A stretch of 18,041 nt of DNA from Candidatus Methanofilum arcanum (GCA_031285085.1 JAITWW010000118.1:1-18041), one strand, 5' to 3'; counted from the stretch's first letter, positions 1-8,060 are shown. Program-made: numbers and translations. Notes: generated from the sequence alone by a model not told the origin.

Positions 1-62
1 TTGACATGCTGTCTATGTCGTGGTTCCCAAAACCACTTTTAGCAATGACCTATCTTGTCGCA

Positions 63-233
63 CGGCGAGGACGCGCCTCCCTTGAAGCCATCCTCCTTCG
101 TCAGATGGCTTGAGAGGGATCAAACTGCCGTTCTTTGTGCGTCCCGCTTGTCCACTCACGTCGCAAATGAATAACCATGTGACGGGTATGGGAGCAAAGC
201 GAGCATACCCCGATTGCTTTTACTGAATTTTTT
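63..233 (+). repeat. Dispersed multi-hairpin element, copy A
   Basis: This is a non-coding element related to complement(8196..8415). The first 65 bases align without gaps to the other copy at 47 of 65 positions, mostly transitions. It contains a stem with arms at 85-92 and 104-111, extended by 78-82 with 115-119, and a second hairpin with arms at 184-190 and 204-210. Both copies share GTGACGGGTAT (179-189 here) and TTTTACT (218-224) in the same order. The third pair of the first stem is C-G here and T-A in the other copy, which supports a real folded structure. It could be a MITE or REP-like repeat or a structured RNA; which one cannot be told from two copies. Confidence 0.6.
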
Positions 234-273
234 CGCAAAAAATTCTTTTACTAAATTTTTTTCAAAAAATTTC
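218..273. repeat. Two tandem 28-bp AT-rich hairpin repeats
   Basis: Two adjacent 28-base units (218-245 and 246-273) share the pattern TTTTACT followed by a perfect A/T-rich stem-loop. The first stem has arms at 225-233 and 237-245; the second has arms at 253-261 and 264-272. The second unit runs over the stop codon of the M50 protease gene (262-264, minus strand), so the pair may serve as its 3' end or terminator, but the stems are nearly all A-T. The first unit also forms the end of dispersed element A. Confidence 0.6.
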
Positions 274-891
274 TTGGAACAATAACCCACTTACAGCCAC
301 ATACACTGCCAGAAATGCAAGGATGATAACAACTCCAAAGACAAGTGGGTTCCAGGAAAGCACCTTTTTTCCATCAAGATTTCCAATAGGTAGCATATTA
401 AATGCAGCAAGCATCCCATTGATCTTCATGCCTACAACGGCAATAGTGGTGAGAACATATCCGCTTTCGAAAATCAGAGCAAGATATGTAAGGAGTGCAA
501 ACAATGCAAACAATACAAGATTTGAGATAGGACCAACTACAGAGATAATGCCATTTTCACGTTTTGAAAGAGTTTGACCATAGATCATAGTTGCACCAGG
601 AGCTGCAAAGACAAACCCAGTAAGTGCTGCAATTGCAATTGCAACAGTCAACATTGTTGAATCCTTCACAAACTCTGCCCAATAACCATAATGTATCGCC
701 ATGTATTTGTGTGCCATCTCATGAACAAGAAATCCAACTCCAACAGTGAGTAGTGAGAGAATAAAGAAAAATATAATAGTTTCAGGAGGAAATCGGTTCC
801 CTCGAGTGAAAATAATCATAAAGGCCAATGATATTGCAAGCCAAGCGATAAGAAGATCCCGTCGTTCTCTTACAGGTATAGTACTAAACAT
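262..891 (-). CDS. Site-2 protease-like M50 family membrane metalloprotease
   Basis: This 209-residue protein is a predicted intramembrane zinc metalloprotease of the M50 (site-2 protease) family, which cut substrates within the membrane. The HExxH zinc motif is at residues 57-61 (HEMAH) inside a hydrophobic segment, and the third ligand motif NLDG is at 171-174. Other hydrophobic stretches near 13-28, 38-55, 81-99, 117-140, 146-168 and 185-205 fit a short six-segment core without PDZ or CBS domains. A Shine-Dalgarno-like GAGGTA lies about five bases before the ATG. It stands alone on the minus strand; its substrate is unknown. The family call is firm, the physiological role is not. Confidence 0.88.
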   Translation of the reverse strand: MFSTIPVRERRDLLIAWLAISLAFMIIFTRGNRFPPETIIFFFILSLLTVGVGFLVHEMAHKYMAIHYGYWAEFVKDSTMLTVAIAIAALTGFVFAAPGATMIYGQTLSKRENGIISVVGPISNLVLFALFALLTYLALIFESGYVLTTIAVVGMKINGMLAAFNMLPIGNLDGKKVLSWNPLVFGVVIILAFLAVYVAVSGLLFQEIF

Positions 892-1219
892 CGTACCTCA
901 TTTTTCAGATGATCATATCTATCTTTTGATGTGAGAACTGTTCATGTATGCCGATAATAATGTAAGCCCTTTCAACAGTTCGCCAAGAGTGATCTTTTTC
1001 GTGAACTATCCATTGAAAAACAAATGAGTAGAAGAGCGTGAAATTAACATTTTAAACAAATAAATCACAGTTCGATGAATCAAATCTTGAGTATCTATCA
1101 AAAGCGGTGATGATAACCTATGAAAGCAAGAACAAATAATTACTTGCTTCCCTTACCTACAAAAAAGAGGAGAGTTTTAAAAAAAAGAATATATAGCTTA
1201 TTTTTTTGAGGAGATAAAA
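892..1219. other. Intergenic region between divergent genes, no gene seen
   Basis: This 328-base AT-rich spacer separates the divergent M50 protease and transglutaminase-like genes. It holds the leader of the protease gene (GAGGTA, reverse strand, about 894-899) and, at the other end, an A/T-rich stretch with ATATATA near 1189-1195 and a GAGGAG ribosome site at 1208-1213. No RNA gene or convincing repeat was seen. Confidence 0.5.
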
Positions 1220-1834
1220 ATGGAATTCGTTTTAGAAAGTAATAATATGGCAGATTATGTAAAATCTGATAAATACATGGACTTTTTTTCTGAGTCCATA
1301 CAACGAAAGGCTGATGAGTTATTTGCTTCACTTTCAGATGATACAGAAAAAATCAAAGCAGCTTATGAATTTGTGCGTGATGAAATATATCATTCAGGTG
1401 ATATTGATAGCGAGAAAGTAACAAAAAGCGCCTCTGAAACATTGGAATATCAAGAAGGCATATGCATTGCAAAATCTCTGCTCTTGGCCGCATTATTAAG
1501 GTACGGCGGTATTCCAACTGGGCTATGTTACCAAAGATTAACCAAATATGATACACCTGACATGGGATATATCATTCATGGATTAAACGCGGTTTACTTG
1601 TCTACTGAAAAGAAGTGGATACGTTTAGATGCAAGAGGTAACAAGCAAAATGTTGACGCACAATTTTCAATGAGCGAAGAAAAAATAGCTTTTCCTGCCA
1701 GAGGTGAATACCATGAGATTGATTTTCCTATTATTTACGCAAAGCCTCACCCTTTAGTTATGGAAGCATTCGAGAGATGTAAAAAACGAGATGAATACGA
1801 CTTTGATAGCCCACATTTATCTTTGCAGGATTAG
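1220..1834 (+). CDS. Transglutaminase-like (papain-fold) domain protein
   Basis: A 204-residue cytoplasmic protein of the transglutaminase-like superfamily. The Cys-His-Asp triad is visible: C82 in GICIAKS, H120 in IIHGLNAVYL and D137 in RLDARGN. No signal peptide or membrane segment is seen, and the length is that of a lone catalytic domain. Archaeal and bacterial relatives are mostly unstudied and may be peptidases or amidases rather than crosslinking enzymes, so the reaction is unknown. The start is supported by GAGGAG six bases before the ATG. It has no operon partner: the preceding gene diverges and the next one converges. Confidence 0.82.
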   Translation: MEFVLESNNMADYVKSDKYMDFFSESIQRKADELFASLSDDTEKIKAAYEFVRDEIYHSGDIDSEKVTKSASETLEYQEGICIAKSLLLAALLRYGGIPTGLCYQRLTKYDTPDMGYIIHGLNAVYLSTEKKWIRLDARGNKQNVDAQFSMSEEKIAFPARGEYHEIDFPIIYAKPHPLVMEAFERCKKRDEYDFDSPHLSLQD

Positions 1835-1978
1835 CACTGCCTCCGCATCTTTCAAGAACCACATTAGCTGCACCACAATTCAAAGAGTCACAAGCGATGA
1901 ACCGCTTCTACCATTTGAGCTATCGCTCAAGCCCCCACTCTGCCAAGCCATACAGTAAAGCAGCATTTTTTCTCAGTT

Positions 1979-2749
1979 TCATCTTGTTTTTACTGTTTTT
2001 TCGAACTTACTATCCATACAAGAACTCATATCTGTTGTAACAAATTTTCCATCATAGAACAAGCTAAATATTGTGGCAGGAGTTGGTGCAGACTGTGCTT
2101 GTTCCATGGTCTCAAGCTTTATCAACTTCAGCGGAAGCTTTCTCATTTCAGCAGTTTTGGTCAGCTCGGTATTCACGTAATATTCAGTAAATGGACATCG
2201 ATTGGTATAATAAACCACTATACCATTCTTTTCAGGGCATTCTCCACTTTGTACAGAGTAACGAAACGATGGATCTTTTGCGCTTTGGTTCAACTTTTTT
2301 ACTAATAAACTGAACCCATATGGTAGTTTTTCGACTGTTTCAAAGCCTTGTTTCAAAAACCATTTCGCATCGCTCATGAAATGGAGTTTTTTTGTTCCAA
2401 CAACGGTTATAATTCCATCTTTACCTTGTGCACGTGCATCATCTATTGCTGTTTGAAGCAATGCTTTGGCATAACCTTTCCCTTTGTACTTTCCAGAAAC
2501 CCAAAAGCAATGTATCATGAAGTAATTTGGAGCATCAACAGGTATCCATGCTTTTTCAGCAGGAGAGTACTCGATAAATACTTTTGCCCGCTCAGGAAGT
2601 CGGCGGAAGATATACCCATTGTCAAATTCCCGCTTCATCCATGCTTTTTTTGCTTGGTAACTCTCTGTACATTTCTTGTCTGAAAAAGCACAACAGATAT
2701 GTTCTCTGTCGATGTTCTCTTCTGTCAGTGTAATGAATTCTGTCTCCAT
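1979..2749 (-). CDS. YoaP-like protein: GNAT acetyltransferase plus thioredoxin-like domain
   Basis: A 256-residue two-domain protein. Residues about 1-155 are a GNAT acetyltransferase with the acetyl-CoA loop KYKGKGYAKAL at 87-97 and a WFLKQGF-type C-terminal motif near 130-136. Residues about 170-256 form the small domain found in Bacillus YoaP-like proteins, starting with VVYYTNRCPFT, where C185 sits where a thioredoxin-fold protein has its first active Cys; the second Cys is absent. No clear Shine-Dalgarno site precedes the ATG, but an AATTATAAAA box (reverse strand, about 2764-2774) lies some 20 bases upstream, so the message may be nearly leaderless. The architecture is more usual in Bacteria, so transfer is plausible but unproven. 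Substrate unknown. Confidence 0.8.
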   Translation of the reverse strand: METEFITLTEENIDREHICCAFSDKKCTESYQAKKAWMKREFDNGYIFRRLPERAKVFIEYSPAEKAWIPVDAPNYFMIHCFWVSGKYKGKGYAKALLQTAIDDARAQGKDGIITVVGTKKLHFMSDAKWFLKQGFETVEKLPYGFSLLVKKLNQSAKDPSFRYSVQSGECPEKNGIVVYYTNRCPFTEYYVNTELTKTAEMRKLPLKLIKLETMEQAQSAPTPATIFSLFYDGKFVTTDMSSCMDSKFEKTVKTR

Positions 2750-2859
2750 AATGGATCTATTCTATTTTATAATTTCTCATTTTTACAACGCTTGTCGCCA
2801 CATCTCTCCTAATCGAGTTATCTGAACTGCAATTCAAGAAATCACGATTTGTTACTTTG

Positions 2860-3675
2860 TTACTTCGTTGTTAAGAAATTCATTAAGATTTGGTTAAATT
2901 GCACTGCATTGTCCATATTTGCGCAATGACCTGCTTGTTCGATGATGTGAAATTCGCTATTTACTTCTTCTGTGTGCCACTGATTCGCTGATTTTAATGC
3001 TAATTCGGCGTCTTTATCGCCTACTAAAATCAATAGTGGATATTTTCGCTGAATATCAATTCTTTCTTGAATGATACTGTTTAATCCTGACATAACGGTA
3101 AACGATGTACGTGTAAAAAAACTTGCACTCTCATAAAATCGTGCCTGTTCATTTTGGTCAATAACAGTGATTGATGCCACATATCGCCGAAAGGCATTCA
3201 TCGAAAAAATCGCTTTAAACAGCCATTTCGCCAATTCTTTTCGTTGTGCGGTTGCGATTTCCTTTTGTTTTCTGTTGATATTATATCCGCCAACTCCCGT
3301 TAATGACAATACTTTTTCAGGATATTTCAACGCAAAATCCTGTGCAAGTAAAGAACCTAATGACACACCTACAATATGTGCGTTTTCTCGGTTTTCGAGT
3401 TTCAGAATTTCAGCAATATGTTTGGCAGTTTCTGTAATTTTATCCTTTGATTTTCCAACTCCTGTCAATCCGTGCCCTAACAAATCAATAGATATTATAT
3501 GGTAACTTGGTGAAAAATAATGAACCTGTTTATCAAAACATGTATGGTCGCCAAATGCAGGATGCAGAAAAACAATAGTCTTTCCTTCTTCGTTTCCATT
3601 CACGAAATAATGTAGTGTATTTCCATTAATTTTAACACTTTTATGGATTGATTCATTCTCAATTTTATAATTCAT
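2860..3675 (-). CDS. Alpha/beta-fold hydrolase
   Basis: A 271-residue soluble alpha/beta hydrolase. The oxyanion strand FLHPAFGDH is near residues 37-44, the nucleophile elbow GVSLG places the catalytic serine at 105, an acid follows the LILVGDKD strand (D220 or D222), and the histidine is H250 in EQAGHCANMD. This is the classic order and spacing of the family; the substrate (ester, lactone, thioester or other) cannot be read from sequence. No signal peptide. The coding sequence is A/T-rich with bacterial-looking relatives likely, and it sits alone, so acquisition by transfer is possible. The Shine-Dalgarno site is weak (AGGA about 11 bases before the ATG). Confidence 0.88.
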   Translation of the reverse strand: MNYKIENESIHKSVKINGNTLHYFVNGNEEGKTIVFLHPAFGDHTCFDKQVHYFSPSYHIISIDLLGHGLTGVGKSKDKITETAKHIAEILKLENRENAHIVGVSLGSLLAQDFALKYPEKVLSLTGVGGYNINRKQKEIATAQRKELAKWLFKAIFSMNAFRRYVASITVIDQNEQARFYESASFFTRTSFTVMSGLNSIIQERIDIQRKYPLLILVGDKDAELALKSANQWHTEEVNSEFHIIEQAGHCANMDNAVQFNQILMNFLTTK

Positions 3676-4118
3676 ATCATTTAGATCCTGTCATATTTCT
3701 ATCTATTTCTATAATTGTTGTTTGAAAATTCACCTATTTTTCAAAATGGGTTCTCATGCATGTTACAACCTTTTGACTCGCTATACTATCTTGAATGAGA
3801 CCTCACTTATTTAACCAACAACTGTCGAACTTGACCACTTTTTTGAGTCGGTTGGCTTTTTGTCGGTTTTTTAGTCACTAATTCTCTCGACGCGTTTCCA
3901 CTGCTTGCAGATAATCGGATCATTGTAGGGAATTTCACCCTTACATTCCCACGGAATCGAACGTGAAAGTCTCCTTCATCTGTTTTTCATATTAAAAAAT
4001 CAAGAAAAGCTAACACTGCAGTGATCATCCCTACCAAACAGGGAACGTGCTTACACTCTTCAAGTGGTCATAGATTTTCAACCTATAACTCATTCACAAT
4101 ATCTTGGTCAAGTAAAAT
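3676..4118. other. 443-bp region without a confident gene; possible decayed remnant
   Basis: No intact gene could be supported. A 9-bp inverted repeat TGACCACTT / AAGTGGTCA (about 3833-3841 and 4060-4068) brackets some 220 bases. On the minus strand inside it, one frame ends with a peptide that looks protein-like (it contains WECKGEIPYND and ends KQWKRVERISD, stop near 3870), and an overlapping frame runs about 59 codons to a stop near 3819. Neither has a start with a ribosome site. It may be what is left of a mobile element or gene, but this is a guess. Confidence 0.3.
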
Positions 4119-5225
4119 TTACGCCATCAACTCAAAATCCACTTTTCCTCGCTCCACACCATTGACAATAAGCGTGATCAAGTGGATACCTGGATAATGC
4201 CTCCTTGTACTTAAATCAGCAAAAGAATGTTTTTTCGTGTAAAACTTCTTCTCGTTTTCCTTTAACGAAGTCTCTGAAATTTGAAATATCTTTCTGTTTC
4301 TTTTTCCATTCGATTTCACATAATCAATTCCATATTCCAGCCGCACTTTTGTCGCCTCCTTTGTTAAAATTCCAAATGAAAAATGAATATCTTCTCCAAG
4401 AGAAATAGAGGTTGCTCCTAAAGCAAGATCATCAATATCTATAGAAGTATCGCCATGATATCCAAAGATGGCCAACACATCACGATTGCCTTTTTTAAGA
4501 AGTGTTCTGCACCCATGCTTTACAATCCAATCAGTATTTTCATCTTCGCCATACCAATCCTTTGCGAGCTTCGCAACTAACTCGGGATGAGTTTTGGAGA
4601 TGTCATTTAGATTATTGGCAACACTTTTTCGCACATATGGTGATGGATCAGTCTTCAGCTGTTCCAATATAGGAAGAACAGGCGTAGGATCTTTCTTATA
4701 TTTGGTTAATGCCTGCCCCCATGGTAGTTGAGGGCGACAGCCTTCACTAGAAAGTCTTCGGATATGTTCATTTTCATGATGAGACCACTCATACATCTGG
4801 TTCATCGTTCGTTCTTCATAGTTGATGATAAACGATCTTACCGCAAATTCTGAAGACCAATATGGAGTATATCTTTCCAAAGAGCTTATAGATAAATCAA
4901 AATTGGCTTCATCCTGCCCATAAACTTCAACAAAGTCAGGGAAGAAAAACCCAAAAACAGGAGGATTACTTGCAACAATTTGATCAAGAACACGAAGAGC
5001 TTCCCCATAGTCTGATGGTAAATACTCACCCAAACTCATAGTTATTTTTCGAATTCTTTCTTTTAACTCTAAACCATCCCATGTCTCATCCATTGTCGAT
5101 TGTAAAAACTCATCAACCTGAAATGAGTGATAAACTGATTGAAAAACGAGTGCAATCTCATGAAGCGACTCATGATCGTACATGTCTTTTAATAAAAAGG
5201 GCATCTTTTTCTCCATTACATCCAT
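4119..5225 (-). CDS. AlkC-type DNA alkylation repair glycosylase (HEAT-like plus Ig-like domain)
   Basis: A 368-residue protein resembling AlkC, a base-excision glycosylase that removes alkylated bases such as N3-methyladenine and N3-methylcytosine. Residues about 20-255 are helical HEAT-like repeats with family-typical stretches: EGCRPQLPWG at 161-170 and DPSPYVRKSVANNLNDI at 193-209. Residues about 263-368 are beta-rich and fit the Ig-like domain that some AlkC proteins carry. A GAGAGGG ribosome site lies about five bases before the ATG. It stands alone in the accessory block and is more usual in Bacteria, suggesting transfer. AlkD or another member of the DNA_alkylation family is the alternative, but the C-terminal beta domain favours AlkC. 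Confidence 0.83.
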   Translation of the reverse strand: MDVMEKKMPFLLKDMYDHESLHEIALVFQSVYHSFQVDEFLQSTMDETWDGLELKERIRKITMSLGEYLPSDYGEALRVLDQIVASNPPVFGFFFPDFVEVYGQDEANFDLSISSLERYTPYWSSEFAVRSFIINYEERTMNQMYEWSHHENEHIRRLSSEGCRPQLPWGQALTKYKKDPTPVLPILEQLKTDPSPYVRKSVANNLNDISKTHPELVAKLAKDWYGEDENTDWIVKHGCRTLLKKGNRDVLAIFGYHGDTSIDIDDLALGATSISLGEDIHFSFGILTKEATKVRLEYGIDYVKSNGKRNRKIFQISETSLKENEKKFYTKKHSFADLSTRRHYPGIHLITLIVNGVERGKVDFELMA

Positions 5226-5404
5226 ATTTCCCTCTCTCAGATATGTAATTGTATGAACATTCTAGTAATTATTGCTGCATTTGTTTTGGTCAACTTCTGA
5301 ATGAATGCTCAAGCTATGAAAAGTTATACTGAATAATAGAACATACCAAAACAGGTATAAGCTGTATATCTGTAATGTACTCAAGTAGTGATGGGATGAC
5401 ACAC

Positions 5405-6295
5405 ATGGAAACAACAGCAACAATAGTCTGCACACAAAGTTCACAGGTGCTTGCAACTCGCCTAGCAAAAGAACTCACGCTCCCACTGACTCCAGTAATG
5501 CGAAAACGTTTTCCAGATGGAGAGATGTATGTTCAAATAGAGTTTGCATCAGAGCTCCCGACACATACTCACAAAAAAACCATCCTCATTGGAAGCACAT
5601 CAACGCATGATGATATCATTGAACTTCTGTTACTGATCGATGCCTGCGTGGAGAACGAGATCATTCTCGTACTTCCATATATGGGGTACACACGCCAAGA
5701 TCAACGATTTCGCCCCGGAGAGAGCATCTCTGCACGGGCAATTGCTCAAGCACTTGGTGCACGAGTATCTCAAGTCATTACAGTCAATATTCATAAGGAA
5801 AGAGTTTTATCTGAGTTTTTAGTTCCTGCACAAAATATCTCCCTTGCAGCGGAGATAGCAGCACATATTAAAGCAATGATCTCTTTAGATGAAAAGCCAC
5901 TTCTTTTAGCTCCAGACAAAGGGGCACTTGGGCTGATACAAGATATTGCAATGCGATGTAACTACGAGTATGATTACCTCTCAAAACGAAGAATTTCCGG
6001 GGAAGAGGTTGTTATCGAAGCTAAATCAGTTCCTGTTGCAGGTCGTAAACTCGTGATCATAGATGATATTATCTCAACAGGGGGAACGCTTGCAACATCT
6101 GCGAAGATGCTTATTGCACAAGGAGCACCATCGGTTCATGCAATCTGTGTACATGGGGTATTTATTCAAGGAGCATATGCCCGCCTCAAACAATGCGGCA
6201 TTGAGTATCTCTGCAGCAGTGATACCATTGAATCAGCAGGATCTGGGTACTCAGCAGCACCAGCAATTGCACAGGCAGTTCGAGAGATCCTATAA
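5405..6295 (+). CDS. prs: Ribose-phosphate pyrophosphokinase (PRPP synthetase)
   Basis: This enzyme makes PRPP from ribose 5-phosphate and ATP for purine, pyrimidine, histidine and tryptophan synthesis. Diagnostic stretches are KRFPDGEMYVQI, the ATP-loop region YMGYTRQDQRFRPGE, the TVNIHKE metal-binding region and the PRPP loop VIIDDIISTGGTL. From the ATG at 5405 it has 296 residues, close to the short archaeal form. That start was chosen because GGGATGA lies five bases before it and the protein begins just ahead of the first conserved strand (IVCTQSSQ); in-frame ATGs at 5375 and 5396 would add ten or three residues. A possible TATA element is at about 5323-5331. The nob1 gene follows after eight bases, so the two are probably co-transcribed. 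Confidence 0.93.
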   Translation: METTATIVCTQSSQVLATRLAKELTLPLTPVMRKRFPDGEMYVQIEFASELPTHTHKKTILIGSTSTHDDIIELLLLIDACVENEIILVLPYMGYTRQDQRFRPGESISARAIAQALGARVSQVITVNIHKERVLSEFLVPAQNISLAAEIAAHIKAMISLDEKPLLLAPDKGALGLIQDIAMRCNYEYDYLSKRRISGEEVVIEAKSVPVAGRKLVIIDDIISTGGTLATSAKMLIAQGAPSVHAICVHGVFIQGAYARLKQCGIEYLCSSDTIESAGSGYSAAPAIAQAVREIL

Positions 6296-6303
6296 ACAGT
6301 ATA

Positions 6304-6810
6304 ATGCATAGTATGTCATCTGCAATCGTGCTTGATGCAACCTTTTTTTTTACTCCCATTAACCTTGAGGGAACGTATGAAAAGATGTATACAACACCAC
6401 AAGTTGTTGAAGAACTTCGTGATCTAAGAGGAAAAGCACGATATAATGCACTTCTAGAAAGAGGACTCATTGTATCAGAGCCGGAAAATAACTTTTTTAT
6501 GATCGCTTTTGAAGCGGCACAAACAACGCATAATGATAAGGTTCTCTCAAGCACAGATATCTCAGTCATAGCGCTTGCTCTTGAGCTTTCTGCCACAGTT
6601 GCAACAGATGATTTTGCAATACAACACACTGCACGAACTCTCCATATTCCTGTGCAACCACTTATGCAAAGACGAGCAAAAAAGCGGGACTGGATCTTAT
6701 GCTGCATAGGATGTGGAGCAGAGTACGAGACAGGAGAAGAGTGTCTTATATGTGGTGCACCGGTAAAGAAACGAAATAGAGAGAGAAAAAACCAAAAGAA
6801 GTTTCAATAA
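6304..6810 (+). CDS. nob1: Nob1-like endoribonuclease (PIN domain plus zinc ribbon)
   Basis: A 168-residue archaeal Nob1-type nuclease, the enzyme thought to make the 3' end of 16S rRNA during small-subunit maturation. PIN-domain acids are visible at D11 (VLDATFF), E36 or E37 (VVEEL), D85 (SSTDISV) and D102/D103 (VATDDF). A zinc ribbon follows with C134-x2-C137 and C147-x2-C150, then a basic tail rich in Lys and Arg. The start is either 6304 or 6313; neither has a clear ribosome site, and 6313 would remove three residues. It lies eight bases after prs and converges on the AhpD-like gene, with only 13 bases between stops. Confidence 0.88.
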   Translation: MHSMSSAIVLDATFFFTPINLEGTYEKMYTTPQVVEELRDLRGKARYNALLERGLIVSEPENNFFMIAFEAAQTTHNDKVLSSTDISVIALALELSATVATDDFAIQHTARTLHIPVQPLMQRRAKKRDWILCCIGCGAEYETGEECLICGAPVKKRNRERKNQKKFQ

Positions 6811-6823
6811 AAAAAGAAATAAA

Positions 6824-7279
6824 TCATTTTTCAGTGTTTGGACATACATTCATGCAAACAGAGTCACATGCGGCACATTCTGCATTATCAAATGTCCGGT
6901 ACGCATCTGCAAGCACCGTAGACTGAGCAGTAAGGCCTGCAATAAGAATCGCCTGCAAGATCTCATTTCGAGTCGCCCCCATACGCCGAGCTGCTCGAAT
7001 ATGATAGTCTGTACAGTGAGTACACTGTAAAGCTGCGCCAACTGCAAGACTAATGAGTTCCACATATTTTGGCTCAAGAGAACTTGTGCGTGTCACTGAG
7101 TTCTTGTACAAAAGATGGGAGATAAGCACATCTGGCCGTTCAGCCATTCGCTCAAAAATAAGAGGAACGCGACCATAATCATCCTGGATGGCATCCATCC
7201 ATTCTTTTCCGGTCTCTTTTGTTCCTTTTTCTACAATTTCTTCAAGAATGCGTTCAAATCCATTTTTCGTGGGTTTCAT
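6824..7279 (-). CDS. Carboxymuconolactone decarboxylase/AhpD-like protein with C-terminal Cys4 tail
   Basis: A 151-residue protein of the carboxymuconolactone decarboxylase superfamily. Its core carries the AhpD-type redox motif C86-T-H-C89 followed by H93 (CTHCTDYH) and the usual helix with RRMGATRNEILQA. Such proteins act as thiol peroxidases or disulfide-exchange partners. The unusual part is the C-terminus: C135, C138, C142 and C146 form C-x2-C-x3-C-x3-C-P, a pattern like a metal or iron-sulfur site, which the family core does not need. It lies 16 bases after the TPR gene at 7296-8060 on the same strand and is probably co-transcribed with it. The exact reaction is unknown. Confidence 0.85.
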   Translation of the reverse strand: MKPTKNGFERILEEIVEKGTKETGKEWMDAIQDDYGRVPLIFERMAERPDVLISHLLYKNSVTRTSSLEPKYVELISLAVGAALQCTHCTDYHIRAARRMGATRNEILQAILIAGLTAQSTVLADAYRTFDNAECAACDSVCMNVCPNTEK

Positions 7280-7295
7280 TTAACGCACTCACGAA

Positions 7296-8060
7296 CTAGC
7301 TGCTTAGCGTTGCAGCCAGAGAGTCGTATGCTTCCTGAGCCATGGTAATATTGTCAGAGTCGCGGGCAAGTGCTTCTTGATACATAAGAAGTGCCTGCTC
7401 AGACATGCCAACATCTTCTAAGAATGCACCAAGGTACATCCATGGAATAGGGCTTTCAGTTCCAGTCTGAGTTGCTGCGGCAAATGCATCAAATGCTATT
7501 TCATTTTCTCCAAGGGTTGCATAAATGTATCCAATATTATCATAGATCTGCGTGCGAACCTCTTGGAACTCAGGAGCGGTCTCATCTTCAATGCGTGCAA
7601 GAGCTGACTCTAATGCGGCAATAGCTCCTGCTGCATCCCCACTATCAAGGAGAAGCATTGAAGCGCCAAGATATCCATTCACTGCAACAACAGGGTCGCT
7701 TGAGGTTGAAGCTTTGAGATAGTTTTCTTCTGCGGCAGTGAGATCTCCTTCAAGCTCGTACAACATTGCAAGATTAATCCAGGGCATCCCATTTTCTGGG
7801 GCTGCTTCTGCTGCTAATGTAAAGTAGTTCAATGCTTGTTCAACATTTCCAGTCTGATAGTATGCAGCTGCAAGGTTATTATAAATTGGAGCAGGATCAT
7901 CTGTTGTTTCTAATTCTGCTTCATATGCAGCAATTGCTTCGTCAAACTTCTCCTCTAAAAACAGTTCATCACCTAAGCCTGATTCTGCTGCTACAAGAGG
8001 ACTACATATCATGAGAAGGAGAGAGAGAATCAATCCCCCGTAAAATATACTTTTTCTCAC
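7296..8060 (-). CDS. Exported TPR-repeat protein (paralogue without thioredoxin domain)
   Basis: A 254-residue protein with a Sec-type signal peptide (RKSIFYGG followed by a hydrophobic core, likely cut after PLVAA) and about six tetratricopeptide repeats spanning residues 35-245, for example IYNNLAAAYYQTGNVEQAL and PWINLAMLYELEGDL. TPRs bind other proteins. I place the start at the GTG at 8060: GGTGAT lies four bases before it, exactly where the neighbouring paralogue has GGTGAT before an ATG. The upstream in-frame ATG at 8072 overlaps that ribosome site. The protein is a tandem duplicate of 8445-9584 but stops where the paralogue continues into its thioredoxin domain. The AhpD-like gene follows after 16 bases. 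Confidence 0.85.
   Translation of the reverse strand: MRKSIFYGGLILSLLLMICSPLVAAESGLGDELFLEEKFDEAIAAYEAELETTDDPAPIYNNLAAAYYQTGNVEQALNYFTLAAEAAPENGMPWINLAMLYELEGDLTAAEENYLKASTSSDPVVAVNGYLGASMLLLDSGDAAGAIAALESALARIEDETAPEFQEVRTQIYDNIGYIYATLGENEIAFDAFAAATQTGTESPIPWMYLGAFLEDVGMSEQALLMYQEALARDSDNITMAQEAYDSLAATLSS

Noticed and set aside
20..40. GTGGTT/AACCAC hairpin followed by TTTT, terminator-like
   Set aside because: No gene ending here can be seen, since the upstream side is cut by the window edge; too short to claim.
3..113. Open frame running in from the left edge (ending EAILLRQMA)
   Set aside because: It coincides with dispersed element A. The related element B does not keep this frame or its residues, so the openness is probably chance.
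1107..1113. GTGATGA resembling a box C of a C/D sRNA
   Set aside because: No matching box D (CTGA) at a suitable distance and no second C'/D' pair were found.
6186..6707. 173-codon frame antisense to prs and nob1
   Set aside because: It is a shadow of two well-supported genes and has Ser/Arg-rich low-quality composition.
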